Source: Flavobacterium sp. LMO8
GTDB taxonomy: Bacteria; Bacteroidota; Bacteroidia; Flavobacteriales; Flavobacteriaceae
Reading direction: 5' to 3'
DNA: 64,000 nt
NCBI RefSeq assembly: GCF_009495755.1
Contig: NZ_WIBJ01000031.1
Coordinates: forward strand, 665,421 to 729,420
Every line of letters starts with the position of its first letter. Positions within the stretch are counted from its first letter, which is position 1. Shown piece after piece: positions 39,141 to 46,969 of this stretch. Position numbers and translations under genes: made by a program. The notes beneath the pieces are model-generated. The model was not told the DNA's origin. It saw only the letters and a program-made list of their open reading frames with translations, and searched no databases.

Positions 39141-40004
39141 ATGAATATTTTAGACGATTTAAAACTACAATACAAAACAGGAGGCATGGTTCAAAAGTTA
39201 ATCTTTTGGAACATTGGTCTTTTTTTAGTCTTTACGCTGTTGGATGTTGTTTTAAAATTCTCAAAAATAGATTTCAATTATTTTGATGTTGTTGCATTAT
39301 CTTCTGATATCAATACGTTTTTGGTTAAACCTTGGACAATAATTACGTTTAATTTTTTTCATGCCGGAATTTTTCACTTGATTTTTAATCTTCTAATTTT
39401 GCATTTTTCCGGAAGATTATTTAACACCTATTTTACCGATAAACAATTGTTTGGTGTTTATGTTTTAGGTGGTATTTTCTCCGGAATTACCTTTGTTTTA
39501 TCCTATTTTTTTATTGGAAAAGCTGGTTTGTTAGTAGGAGCAAGTGGTGCAATTATGGCTATTTTAATTGCTACAACAACGTATGCGCCTTTTATGTTGT
39601 TGCGCATTCCGTTAATAGGAATTGTGAAGCTTTGGCATGTTGCTTTTGTGATATTATTTATTGATTTAATTCAATTGCCTTTAGAAAATACCGGTGGACA
39701 TTTAGCGCATCTTGGTGGAGCTTTATTCGGATTTATTTATGTAAAAATCTTGCAATCTGGAACCGATTTAACCAAACCATTTTCTTTGTTTTTAGATGCC
39801 ATTGTGAATATTTTTAAACCTAAAAAGAAAACACCTTTTAAAAAAGTACATCGCAACGCAACAAAAAATGTTGTAAATTCGTTAGTATCGAAGAAAGATT
39901 TTACTCAAAAACAAATTGATGATATTTTAGATAAAATCAGTAAATCGGGCTATGATAGTTTAACAAAAGAAGAAAAGGAATTCCTATTTAAAGCAGGAAA
40001 GTAA
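39141..40004 (+). CDS. Rhomboid family intramembrane serine protease (second)
   Basis: 287 residues. Six membrane helices carry the dyad S135 (GASGAIMA) and H190 (HLAHLGG). The basic cytoplasmic C-terminal region (about 220-287) ends in a helical DUF6576-like domain (DDILDKISKSGYDSLTKEEKEFLFKAGK, shown only in part elsewhere) missing from the first copy. The two are diverged paralogues rather than a recent duplication. It lies 38 bp after the first rhomboid gene and 3 bp before the phosphoesterase gene. Confidence 0.92.
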   Translation: MNILDDLKLQYKTGGMVQKLIFWNIGLFLVFTLLDVVLKFSKIDFNYFDVVALSSDINTFLVKPWTIITFNFFHAGIFHLIFNLLILHFSGRLFNTYFTDKQLFGVYVLGGIFSGITFVLSYFFIGKAGLLVGASGAIMAILIATTTYAPFMLLRIPLIGIVKLWHVAFVILFIDLIQLPLENTGGHLAHLGGALFGFIYVKILQSGTDLTKPFSLFLDAIVNIFKPKKKTPFKKVHRNATKNVVNSLVSKKDFTQKQIDDILDKISKSGYDSLTKEEKEFLFKAGK

Positions 40005-40007
40005 TAC

Positions 40008-41048
40008 ATGCAAAAACAAAGTTGGTTAAGCAAATTAATGTTTTTTCTTAATATAGTTCTTGCTGTAGTAACTTTTGTTGCTTATTCTTTGCCTTTTTTA
40101 GCGCCAAAAGTTTTTCCGTTTTTAAGTGTTTTAACATTAGGATTGCCTGTGTTTTTATTCCTTAATTTTTTCTTTTTTGTGTATTGGTTACTTCAGTTAA
40201 AGCGTTATATGTTGCTTTCCGGATTTGTTTTGTTGCTAGGAATTACGTTTGTAAATCGATTTTATAAATTTTCTGAAACCAATATACCATCTGAAAATTC
40301 CGATTTTAAATTAATGAGCTATAACGTAAGATTGTTCAATTTATATGAATGGTTACCCAATACAGATGTGCCAGAACAAATTTCAAAGTTTATAGTGGAA
40401 GAACAACCTGATATTTTGTGTTTGCAAGAGTTTTCTCCAAACGAATTGGTTTCAAAATCGTTCAATTTTAAATACAATTTTACAAAGTTGTATGGTGGAA
40501 AAAATAAATACGGACAAGCCATTTATTCTAATTTTAAAATGATTCACGAGGGAGAAATTGAGTTTCCAAATTCGAGTAACAATGTCATTTTTGCTGATAT
40601 TGTTAAAGGTAAAGATACTATTCGTGTGTATAGTATGCATTTGCAATCCATAAAAATCAGTACAGATATTCATGAAAAAATTGATGAAGAAAAGTCAAAG
40701 TTTATTTTCAAACGATTAAGCGAAGCTTTTACTGTGCAGCAACAACAGACTGAATTGATTAAAAAGCATTTTGAAGATTGTAAATTTTCAAAAATTATTT
40801 GTGGCGATTTGAATAATAGTGCTTTTTCTTACGTGTATCGAACGATTAAAGGTGATATGAAAGATGCTTTTGAACAAGCTGGAACTGGTTTTGGTAAATC
40901 GTATAATTACAAATATTACCCTGCTCGAATTGATTATATTTTTGTAGAAGAAAACATTGAAGTAAAAGAATTCAAATCGATTGAAACTTTCAAACAAAGT
41001 GATCATTTTCCGCAAATTACACGTTTGAAAATTGAGGACAAAGAGTAG
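40008..41048 (+). CDS. Membrane endonuclease/exonuclease/phosphatase family protein
   Basis: 346 residues: three N-terminal membrane helices (about 8-85) and an EEP catalytic domain (about 105-345). Active-site motifs are MSYNVRLFN (Asn), DILCLQEF (Glu), CGDLNN (Asp/Asn), RIDYIFVE and SDHFPQI (catalytic His). Substrate could be DNA, phospholipid or phosphoinositide-like and cannot be told from sequence. It is the last gene of the mutL operon and converges with wbqC with only 2 bp between. Confidence 0.92.
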   Translation: MQKQSWLSKLMFFLNIVLAVVTFVAYSLPFLAPKVFPFLSVLTLGLPVFLFLNFFFFVYWLLQLKRYMLLSGFVLLLGITFVNRFYKFSETNIPSENSDFKLMSYNVRLFNLYEWLPNTDVPEQISKFIVEEQPDILCLQEFSPNELVSKSFNFKYNFTKLYGGKNKYGQAIYSNFKMIHEGEIEFPNSSNNVIFADIVKGKDTIRVYSMHLQSIKISTDIHEKIDEEKSKFIFKRLSEAFTVQQQQTELIKKHFEDCKFSKIICGDLNNSAFSYVYRTIKGDMKDAFEQAGTGFGKSYNYKYYPARIDYIFVEENIEVKEFKSIETFKQSDHFPQITRLKIEDKE

Positions 41049-41050
41049 TG

Positions 41051-41665
41051 CTAAAGTTGTTGTTTCTTCAAATAATCAACAGCGTATCTACCATCGTTAA
41101 ACAACAAATCCAGAATACTTAAATTATTGATAAAACCATGTTTTTCATTGAAAACCTGTGTGTATTCTTCTATTTGAGTAGTATCTTTTTTTCCATTTAC
41201 TAAATGTCTGAAATCAGTATAATCAGGAACTTCATGGAAGAATTCAGTAGTTTTTTTGGGTTGGATATTAATTCCCAATGAATCGTTTACCAATTGAAAA
41301 ACTTCTAAATTCAAATCCATTAAAAATTCATGCTTCTTTTCAAATAACGGACGGAAATCATCTTCAAAATATTCAAAGAAAGGCGAAGTTCGGTAAGCTG
41401 CTTCAAGTGATTTAAAGTGGTTTTTCTGCCAACCAAAATCGTTTTCAATGCGAACATCTTTATATTTTTGATGTTTTTCAACAGCATGTTTTACCGGAAT
41501 ATTTAGTAATTGAACTCCGTTTGGACTATAAATATACATCCTATTTCTATTGGTTTGTTTTTGGAAATTATCTTCCATTTCAAACGTAACCGAATCCGCT
41601 TGAAGCATTGCCACATAATTGCTAATTGATGGGAAATAAGTTGGATGTATTAGGATGTTGTTCAT
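41051..41665 (-). CDS. WbqC family protein
   Basis: 204 residues from ATG 41665 (MNNILIHPTYFPSISNY); a start 33 bp upstream is less likely. HPTYFPSI at the N-terminus, NRMYIYSPNG and WQKNHFKSLEAAYRTSPFF are family marks of WbqC proteins, which occur in polysaccharide loci and in this conserved operon, but have no firm biochemical role. It follows lepB on the minus strand across a 60-bp inverted repeat element. Confidence 0.88.
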   Translation of the reverse strand: MNNILIHPTYFPSISNYVAMLQADSVTFEMEDNFQKQTNRNRMYIYSPNGVQLLNIPVKHAVEKHQKYKDVRIENDFGWQKNHFKSLEAAYRTSPFFEYFEDDFRPLFEKKHEFLMDLNLEVFQLVNDSLGINIQPKKTTEFFHEVPDYTDFRHLVNGKKDTTQIEEYTQVFNEKHGFINNLSILDLLFNDGRYAVDYLKKQQL

Positions 41666-41683
41666 TATAAAATATTGTTTTAA

Positions 41684-41743
41684 AAACACTAATTTCACTA
41701 ATTAGCACGAATTAATTTGTGAAAATTAGTGAAATTAGTGTTT
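41684..41743. repeat. 60-bp palindromic repeat element between lepB and wbqC
   Basis: A perfect 20-bp inverted repeat (41684-41703 with 41724-41743, beginning AAACACTAATTTCACT) encloses a 20-bp centre that is itself nearly palindromic (CACGAATT-AATTTGTG). The size and symmetry suggest a REP- or MITE-like dispersed element that would form a long RNA hairpin inside the operon transcript. Confidence 0.8.
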
Positions 41744-41752
41744 GAAATATAA

Positions 41753-43468
41753 TTAAGCTTCTTCTTTCTTTTTCTTCTTTTTTCTGAAATAATCAAAAGC
41801 AAAGTAAGCTGCTAAAGCAATTAAGAAATATTGGAAATACGATTTTGGTTGCCCATCACCGCTAACCGTTGTGAATAATCTATCCCAACGAATGCTCCAG
41901 TTTTTGATGCCATCATTAATTCCATCAATACTCATCCAAATGAAAATTGGTTTTCCAACGATATGATCAGCCGGAACAAATCCCCAATAACGGGAATCTA
42001 ATGAGTTATGACGGTTGTCTCCCATCATCCAATAGTAATCCTGTTTAAAAGTATAAGAAGTTGTAACTTGTCCGTTGATGCGAATTTCATTTCCGTTTAC
42101 TTTTAAATCGTTTCCTTCGTATTCGCCAATAATCTTTTTGTAAAGCGGTAAGTTTTCTTTGTTTAATTCAACTGTTTTTCCTGCTTCTGGAATATAAATT
42201 GGACCCATGTTATCTTTGTTCCAACTATTTTTAGATGAAGGTTTTCCATCTAGAATATCTGTAAATATTCCATCTTCAGCTGTTTTGCTAATTTGTTGTT
42301 TTACAAAACTAATTCTACTATCAGATTTTAATTTTTCAAATTTTTCAAAAGTAAGGTTGCCATAAAAATAACTTGGTGAAATCATCAAACTTAACTTGTT
42401 ATAAATCTCTTGATCGACTTGCCCTGTTACAGCTGTTGTTAAAGTTTCTCTTGATATTTCTTCAAATGCATATCTACTAATAAGCTCGTTTTTTAATTCA
42501 GGTTTGTCCCAAATTTCATTTTTAATTTCAAATAATGGATAACCTTCTGTAATTTGATAGAAACTTTTTATGTCATCTGGGTTTACATTATTTGTTTTAA
42601 TTAAGTAAAAATACTGAGGTTTTGCTCTTTCAGGAAGAATAGATTCTTTTCCATTAATAAATATGATTCCATCTCTAATCTCAAAATTATCACCAGGAAT
42701 AGCCGTACAACGTTTTACATAGTTGGTTTTTTTATCAATTGGTTTATCGTATCTTTTATCAGCCGCTTTGTACATATGAAATAAAGTATCAGCTGGCCAG
42801 TTGAAAACTACAATATCATTACGCTCAATTTTTTGCAATGCAGGAAAACGGAAATAAGGTAATGAAGGTTTTGAAGTATACGATTTAACTTTTACAACAG
42901 GTAAAGTATCATGAACCATTGGTGCAGCAATTGGAGTCATAGGAGTTCTTGCTCCGTAATGAAACTTACTCACGAATAAAAAGTCACCCACTAATAACGA
43001 TTTTTCTAACGATGATGTTGGAATCGTATATGGTTGAATAAAATACGTGTGAACTAAAGTGGCAACAACAATTGCAAAAGACAACGAACCCAAAGTATCC
43101 ATTGTTTTGTTTGGTGCCGTTAAATCGCGATTGGCATGATAAGTAGTTTCTTGTGTGTAATTTACATAAGCGATGTAAAATCCTAATGTAACTACTCCTA
43201 AAACCATATCAAGGGTTGATTTTTTACCAAAAGTTCTTAGTGTTTCAATCCAAATAATTGGAAATAAAAACAAATTGATAACTGGAATAAAAAGCAATAA
43301 AATCCACCATTTTGGTCGGTTGATGATTTGCATTAATACAATTCCATTATACACCGGAACAAATGCTTCCCATGCTTTTCTACCTGCTTTTACATATAAT
43401 TTCCAAGTTCCAATTCCGTGAATTACTTGAACTAATAAGATAAAGATTAACCAACCTGATATTTCCAT
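41753..43468 (-). CDS. lepB: Signal peptidase I, long form
   Basis: 571 residues, far longer than the usual 250-320. An N-terminal region with four hydrophobic helices (about 5-105, DUF5684-like) precedes the peptidase. The catalytic Ser is S153 (PTSSLEKS) and the Lys is K252 (YVKRCTAIPGD). A ~220-residue insertion separates box D from box E (MMGDNRHNSLDSRYWGFV). A C-terminal membrane helix and a Lys-rich tail close it. Long LepB forms are common in Bacteroidota. It cleaves Sec and T9SS client signal peptides. Confidence 0.93.
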   Translation of the reverse strand: MEISGWLIFILLVQVIHGIGTWKLYVKAGRKAWEAFVPVYNGIVLMQIINRPKWWILLLFIPVINLFLFPIIWIETLRTFGKKSTLDMVLGVVTLGFYIAYVNYTQETTYHANRDLTAPNKTMDTLGSLSFAIVVATLVHTYFIQPYTIPTSSLEKSLLVGDFLFVSKFHYGARTPMTPIAAPMVHDTLPVVKVKSYTSKPSLPYFRFPALQKIERNDIVVFNWPADTLFHMYKAADKRYDKPIDKKTNYVKRCTAIPGDNFEIRDGIIFINGKESILPERAKPQYFYLIKTNNVNPDDIKSFYQITEGYPLFEIKNEIWDKPELKNELISRYAFEEISRETLTTAVTGQVDQEIYNKLSLMISPSYFYGNLTFEKFEKLKSDSRISFVKQQISKTAEDGIFTDILDGKPSSKNSWNKDNMGPIYIPEAGKTVELNKENLPLYKKIIGEYEGNDLKVNGNEIRINGQVTTSYTFKQDYYWMMGDNRHNSLDSRYWGFVPADHIVGKPIFIWMSIDGINDGIKNWSIRWDRLFTTVSGDGQPKSYFQYFLIALAAYFAFDYFRKKKKKKEEA

Positions 43469-43504
43469 TTTTAATATCGTTTACTTGTTAAATTGTATAA
43501 TTGT

Positions 43505-44212
43505 TTATTTTGAGGACAAACCTAAAACATCTTTCATGGTGAAAACACCTTTTTTACCTACTAACCATTCGGCAGCTACCACAGCTCCTAAAGCAAAACC
43601 TTCTCTACTGTGTGCTGTGTGTTTGATTTCAATTTGGTCGACTTCGCTATCATAGAAAATACTATGCGTTCCAGGAACGTTTTCGATGCGTTTTGCTTCA
43701 ATGTGTATTTCGTTGCTAATTGGTGTTTCTAATGTCCAATTGGCATAATCTGTATGTTTGATAACGCCTTCTGCAAGAGTAATTGCTGTTCCGCTTGGTG
43801 CGTCTAATTTTTGTGTGTGATGAATTTCTTCCATTGAAACGTTGTATTGTTTCAAATTTGCCATCATTTTAGCTAAATATTCGTTTAATTCAAAAAACAC
43901 ATTTACACCTAAACTAAAATTAGAAGCATAAATAAAACTTCCGTTTTTAGCTTCACACAAGTCTACCATTTTTGGATACTCTGCAACCCAACCTGTAGTT
44001 CCTGAAATAACAGGAATTCCGTTGTTTAAACATTCTGAAATATTTTCAACAGCACTATCGGGAACACTAAAATCGATAGCGACATCGGTATTTAATAATC
44101 CTTCAAAAGTGTTGTTTTGGTCTTTTTTTAATACGATTTCATGACCTCTTTCTAAAGCTATTCTTTCAATAACTTTTCCCATTTTTCCGTATCCTAAAAG
44201 TGCAATTTTCAT
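43505..44212 (-). CDS. dapB: 4-hydroxy-tetrahydrodipicolinate reductase
   Basis: 235 residues. It acts in lysine and diaminopimelate synthesis. LLGYGKMGKVIE is the NAD(P)-binding loop; SGTTGW and EEIHHTQKLDAPSGTA carry the catalytic His and Lys. It is within the minus-strand parAB-lepB operon, 44 bp after the DUF5683 gene and 36 bp before lepB, an order shared by many flavobacteria. Confidence 0.96.
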   Translation of the reverse strand: MKIALLGYGKMGKVIERIALERGHEIVLKKDQNNTFEGLLNTDVAIDFSVPDSAVENISECLNNGIPVISGTTGWVAEYPKMVDLCEAKNGSFIYASNFSLGVNVFFELNEYLAKMMANLKQYNVSMEEIHHTQKLDAPSGTAITLAEGVIKHTDYANWTLETPISNEIHIEAKRIENVPGTHSIFYDSEVDQIEIKHTAHSREGFALGAVVAAEWLVGKKGVFTMKDVLGLSSK

Positions 44213-44256
44213 AGTAGTTAGTTGTTGGATTGATTGAAATGTTACCCAATTTTTTG

Positions 44257-44817
44257 TTAAAAACTATAGGTTAATGTCATTCCGTAATTGAATCTGTAAT
44301 CCAATTGATTTTGATTCATATCTGGTTTAATTGATAGATTGTCATTAACATTGAATTGCATTAAATGCGCATCAATGTTGGCATCTACAATATTCAAGAT
44401 ATAAATTGCTCCTGTGATTAAAGCAGATAAATCTCTGTTTCTTTGGTGAAATTTCTGCCCTCTAATTAAACGATCATTGTCTAAATTTCCATAAATTGGA
44501 TGATCAGGATCACTTGTCCCGTCTAATCTTCGTTTGTACTCATCTCTAAACTTATGATATTCTTTTTGATTAAAAGTATAGTAGTAAAGACCAACTCCTA
44601 AACCAGCATAAACAACAGGGATTTTCCAATATTTTTTATTGTAAGCCTGACCTAAACCAGGAACAAGCGCCGAATAAAAAGCCGCTCTAGCTGGGCGATT
44701 AGGATCAATAACTGCTTTAACGGTGTCTTTTGGAACCAAAGAAATCTCTTCTTGTGCTCTTCCTTCAAAACTCAGAAAAAGACAAGTTAAAATAAATATG
44801 TATTGAAGTTTTCTCAC
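44257..44817 (-). CDS. DUF5683 family envelope protein
   Basis: 186 residues beginning at GTG 44817, which overlaps the parB stop by 1 bp (TAGTG). A signal peptide (1-21, ending GRAQ) is followed by a mature domain with ARAAFYSALVPGLGQAYNKKYWKIP, the mark of DUF5683. Two hydrophobic segments (about 68-85 and 133-150) suggest membrane association. Function unknown; its place between parB and dapB is conserved in the group. Confidence 0.87.
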   Translation of the reverse strand: MRKLQYIFILTCLFLSFEGRAQEEISLVPKDTVKAVIDPNRPARAAFYSALVPGLGQAYNKKYWKIPVVYAGLGVGLYYYTFNQKEYHKFRDEYKRRLDGTSDPDHPIYGNLDNDRLIRGQKFHQRNRDLSALITGAIYILNIVDANIDAHLMQFNVNDNLSIKPDMNQNQLDYRFNYGMTLTYSF

Positions 44818-45716
44818 TAAGAATTAATTAGTTTCAAGATGCGATTAAAATCTTCTTCTGAATGGAAAGGAATCGTTATTTTTCCTTTTCCGTTACCCGC
44901 AACTTTAACGTCAACTTTTGTTCCGAAATAGTTAGCAAATGCTTTTTTCTCATCTTCTTTGATGTCAAATGAGTTACCTTTTGTAGGTTTAGCAGTTTTT
45001 GGTTTTAAACTATCTTGATAATTTTTAACCAAAGTTTCTGTTTCTCTAACCGAAAGATTTTGCGTTACCACTTTATGATAAATATCGCTTTGAACATCTT
45101 GATTGTCAATGTTAATCAACGCTCTTCCGTGTCCCATCGAAATAAAACCATCTCTCATTCCTGTTTGAATAATTGGATCTAATTTCAATAAACGTAGATA
45201 ATTGGTAATAGTTGAACGTTTTTTACCTACGCGCTCGCTCAATTCTTCTTGGGTTAAATTAATTTCTTCGATTAATCTTTGGTACGAAATAGCAACCTCA
45301 ATTGGATCTAAATCATGACGTTGGATGTTTTCCACCAAAGCCATTACTAATGATTCATTATCATTCGCTAAACGAATGTATGCCGGAATCGTTTTCAATC
45401 CAATTAATTTAGAAGCACGCAAACGACGCTCTCCCGAAATTAATTGGAACTTATTAAATTCTAATTTTCTAACAGTAATCGGCTGAATTACACCTAATTC
45501 TTTAATCGATTTGGCTAATTCTTGTAACGTTTCTTCGTTGAAATTTGTTCTCGGTTGAAACGGATTAATTTCAATCGATTCAATATCTAACTCAATAATA
45601 TTTCCTACTACTTTATCTGCGTTTTTGTCCTCAACCGATTTAATATCGTTTTCAGGATCTTTCAATAAAGCCGATAATCCTCTTCCTAAGGCTTGTTTTT
45701 TTACCGCTTTTGTCAT
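44817..45716 (-). CDS. parB: Chromosome partitioning protein ParB
   Basis: 299 residues. The N-terminal CTPase/ParB domain includes NPFQPRTNF and GERRLRASKLIG. The central HTH (ELSERVGKKRSTITNYLRLLKL) binds parS. A C-terminal dimerisation segment ends at residue 299. It follows parA by 8 bp. I did not see a parS-like palindrome in this window. Confidence 0.96.
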   Translation of the reverse strand: MTKAVKKQALGRGLSALLKDPENDIKSVEDKNADKVVGNIIELDIESIEINPFQPRTNFNEETLQELAKSIKELGVIQPITVRKLEFNKFQLISGERRLRASKLIGLKTIPAYIRLANDNESLVMALVENIQRHDLDPIEVAISYQRLIEEINLTQEELSERVGKKRSTITNYLRLLKLDPIIQTGMRDGFISMGHGRALINIDNQDVQSDIYHKVVTQNLSVRETETLVKNYQDSLKPKTAKPTKGNSFDIKEDEKKAFANYFGTKVDVKVAGNGKGKITIPFHSEEDFNRILKLINS

Positions 45717-45724
45717 CTTCTCTA

Positions 45725-46489
45725 TTATTGATTTTTCTTAATAATTTCCTCGGCCAAGTTCAAATAATTAGAAGCTCCTTTACTCGTAGCGTCGTAATTA
45801 ATAATACTTTCTCCAAAACTTGGTGCTTCGCTCAATTTGATATTTCTTTGAATAATCGTTTCAAAAACCATATCGTTAAAGTGTTTTTGTACTTCTTCCA
45901 CTACTTGATTTGACAAACGTAAACGTGAATCGTACATAGTTAATAGCAAGCCTTCAATATCTAAATTTGGATTGTGAATTTTTTGAACACTTTTAATGGT
46001 GTTTAATAATTTTCCTAAACCTTCTAAAGCAAAATATTCACATTGAATAGGAATTACAACACTATCTGCGGCTGTTAACGCATTAAGAGTTAATAAGCCT
46101 AATGATGGTGCGCAATCTATTAAAATATAATCGTATTTATCTTTTATACTTTCTAATGCTTGTTTTAGCATGTACTCGCGATTTTCTTTATCAACAAGTT
46201 CAATTTCAATAGCAACCAAGTCTATATGAGCCGGAATTACCGATACATTTGGTGCAGAACACGAAACTATTGCTTGCTCAGGAGTAGCACTATGTTCTAG
46301 AACTTGATAAGAACCAATTTCAACACTTTCTACATCAATTCCTAATCCCGAACTAGCATTTGCTTGTGGATCAGCATCAATTAAAAGTACTTTTTTTTCT
46401 AAAACACCAAGAGAAGCAGCCAAATTAACCGAAGTGGTTGTTTTTCCTACGCCACCTTTTTGATTGGCAATTGCAATGATTTTACCCAT
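45725..46489 (-). CDS. parA: Chromosome partitioning ATPase ParA
   Basis: 254 residues of the short, chromosomal ParA/Soj type without an N-terminal HTH. The deviant Walker A is KGGVGKTT (11-18), Walker A' is LLIDADPQANASSG, and Walker B is YILIDCAPSLG. It moves ParB-parS complexes on the nucleoid. It is the first gene of a six-gene minus-strand operon reaching wbqC. Confidence 0.97.
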   Translation of the reverse strand: MGKIIAIANQKGGVGKTTTSVNLAASLGVLEKKVLLIDADPQANASSGLGIDVESVEIGSYQVLEHSATPEQAIVSCSAPNVSVIPAHIDLVAIEIELVDKENREYMLKQALESIKDKYDYILIDCAPSLGLLTLNALTAADSVVIPIQCEYFALEGLGKLLNTIKSVQKIHNPNLDIEGLLLTMYDSRLRLSNQVVEEVQKHFNDMVFETIIQRNIKLSEAPSFGESIINYDATSKGASNYLNLAEEIIKKNQ

Positions 46490-46514
46490 TTGATAATTAA
46501 AAAATTTAAGTGGT

Positions 46515-46544
46515 AAAAATACAATTATTTATGGTTTTTTCAAG
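46515..46544 (-). promoter_or_regulatory. Candidate parA operon promoter
   Basis: Minus strand: TTG (46544-46542), exactly 19 bp, then TATTTTTA (46522-46515), one mismatch from TTG-N19-TAnnTTTG; 25 bp before the parA ATG. Confidence 0.55.
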
Positions 46545-46750
46545 GCAATTTTGTTAACAATGGGTTAAAGTGTAACTTAACTGATTTAGAGACAGAAAAA
46601 TACCGAAATAAAAATATTTTGAAGCCACACTTTAGGCGTTTTTTAGAGGTCGTTTCCCGCTTTCCGTTACAATAATTTTGCATTTTTTTTTTAACTTTTA
46701 CAAAATGGATTTTCACTACAATCGGGGCTACAATCAATCGTTTAGGAATT

Positions 46751-46781
46751 AAAAACAAAAACACGAAGATAATTCGTGTTT
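46751..46781 (-). terminator. Terminator of the 36-residue basic protein gene
   Basis: Minus strand: a 9-bp perfect stem (46781-46773 with 46767-46759) around TTATC, followed by TTGTTTTT. It is 9 bp after the small gene's stop. Between here and 46545 I see no feature I can support; the minus-strand frame 46540-46764 looks spurious. Confidence 0.8.
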
Positions 46782-46790
46782 GGATGTGTA

Positions 46791-46901
46791 TTAATCACGC
46801 TTTGGCGTATTTTTTTTAGTTCGTTTTTCTTCTTTTTTCTCTTTTGCGGTTTTCAAAGGTTCTTTCTTTGCCGTTTTCTTCGCGTCTTGACTTTTTGCCA
46901 T
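46791..46901 (-). CDS. 36-residue Lys-rich conserved small protein
   Basis: ATG 46901 to TAA 46793-46791 encodes MAKSQDAKKTAKKEPLKTAK followed by a further Lys/Glu/Arg-rich half ending PKRD. Very basic proteins that begin MAKSQDAKK occur in other Bacteroidota, as I recall, so I take it as real. A dedicated terminator follows directly, which strengthens the case. Its charge suggests nucleic-acid or ribosome association, but that is inference. It is divergent from nothing; the large secreted protein gene ends 69 bp upstream on the same strand. Confidence 0.7.
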   Translation of the reverse strand: MAKSQDAKKTAKKEPLKTAKEKKEEKRTKKNTPKRD

Positions 46902-46969
46902 AATTTCTAGGTTTTTAGTAAATGTAGTAATTAAAAAGCAAATAGCACTTAATTTTTCTCATTTAACTA

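Noticed and set aside
46540-46764. Minus-strand open frame of 74 codons
   Set aside because: Low-complexity, Lys/Phe-rich product, overlaps the terminator of the 36-residue protein gene and has no recognisable features.
46490-46800. parS site or replication origin next to parAB
   Set aside because: I saw no parS-like palindrome or clustered DnaA boxes; dnaA and dnaN are absent.
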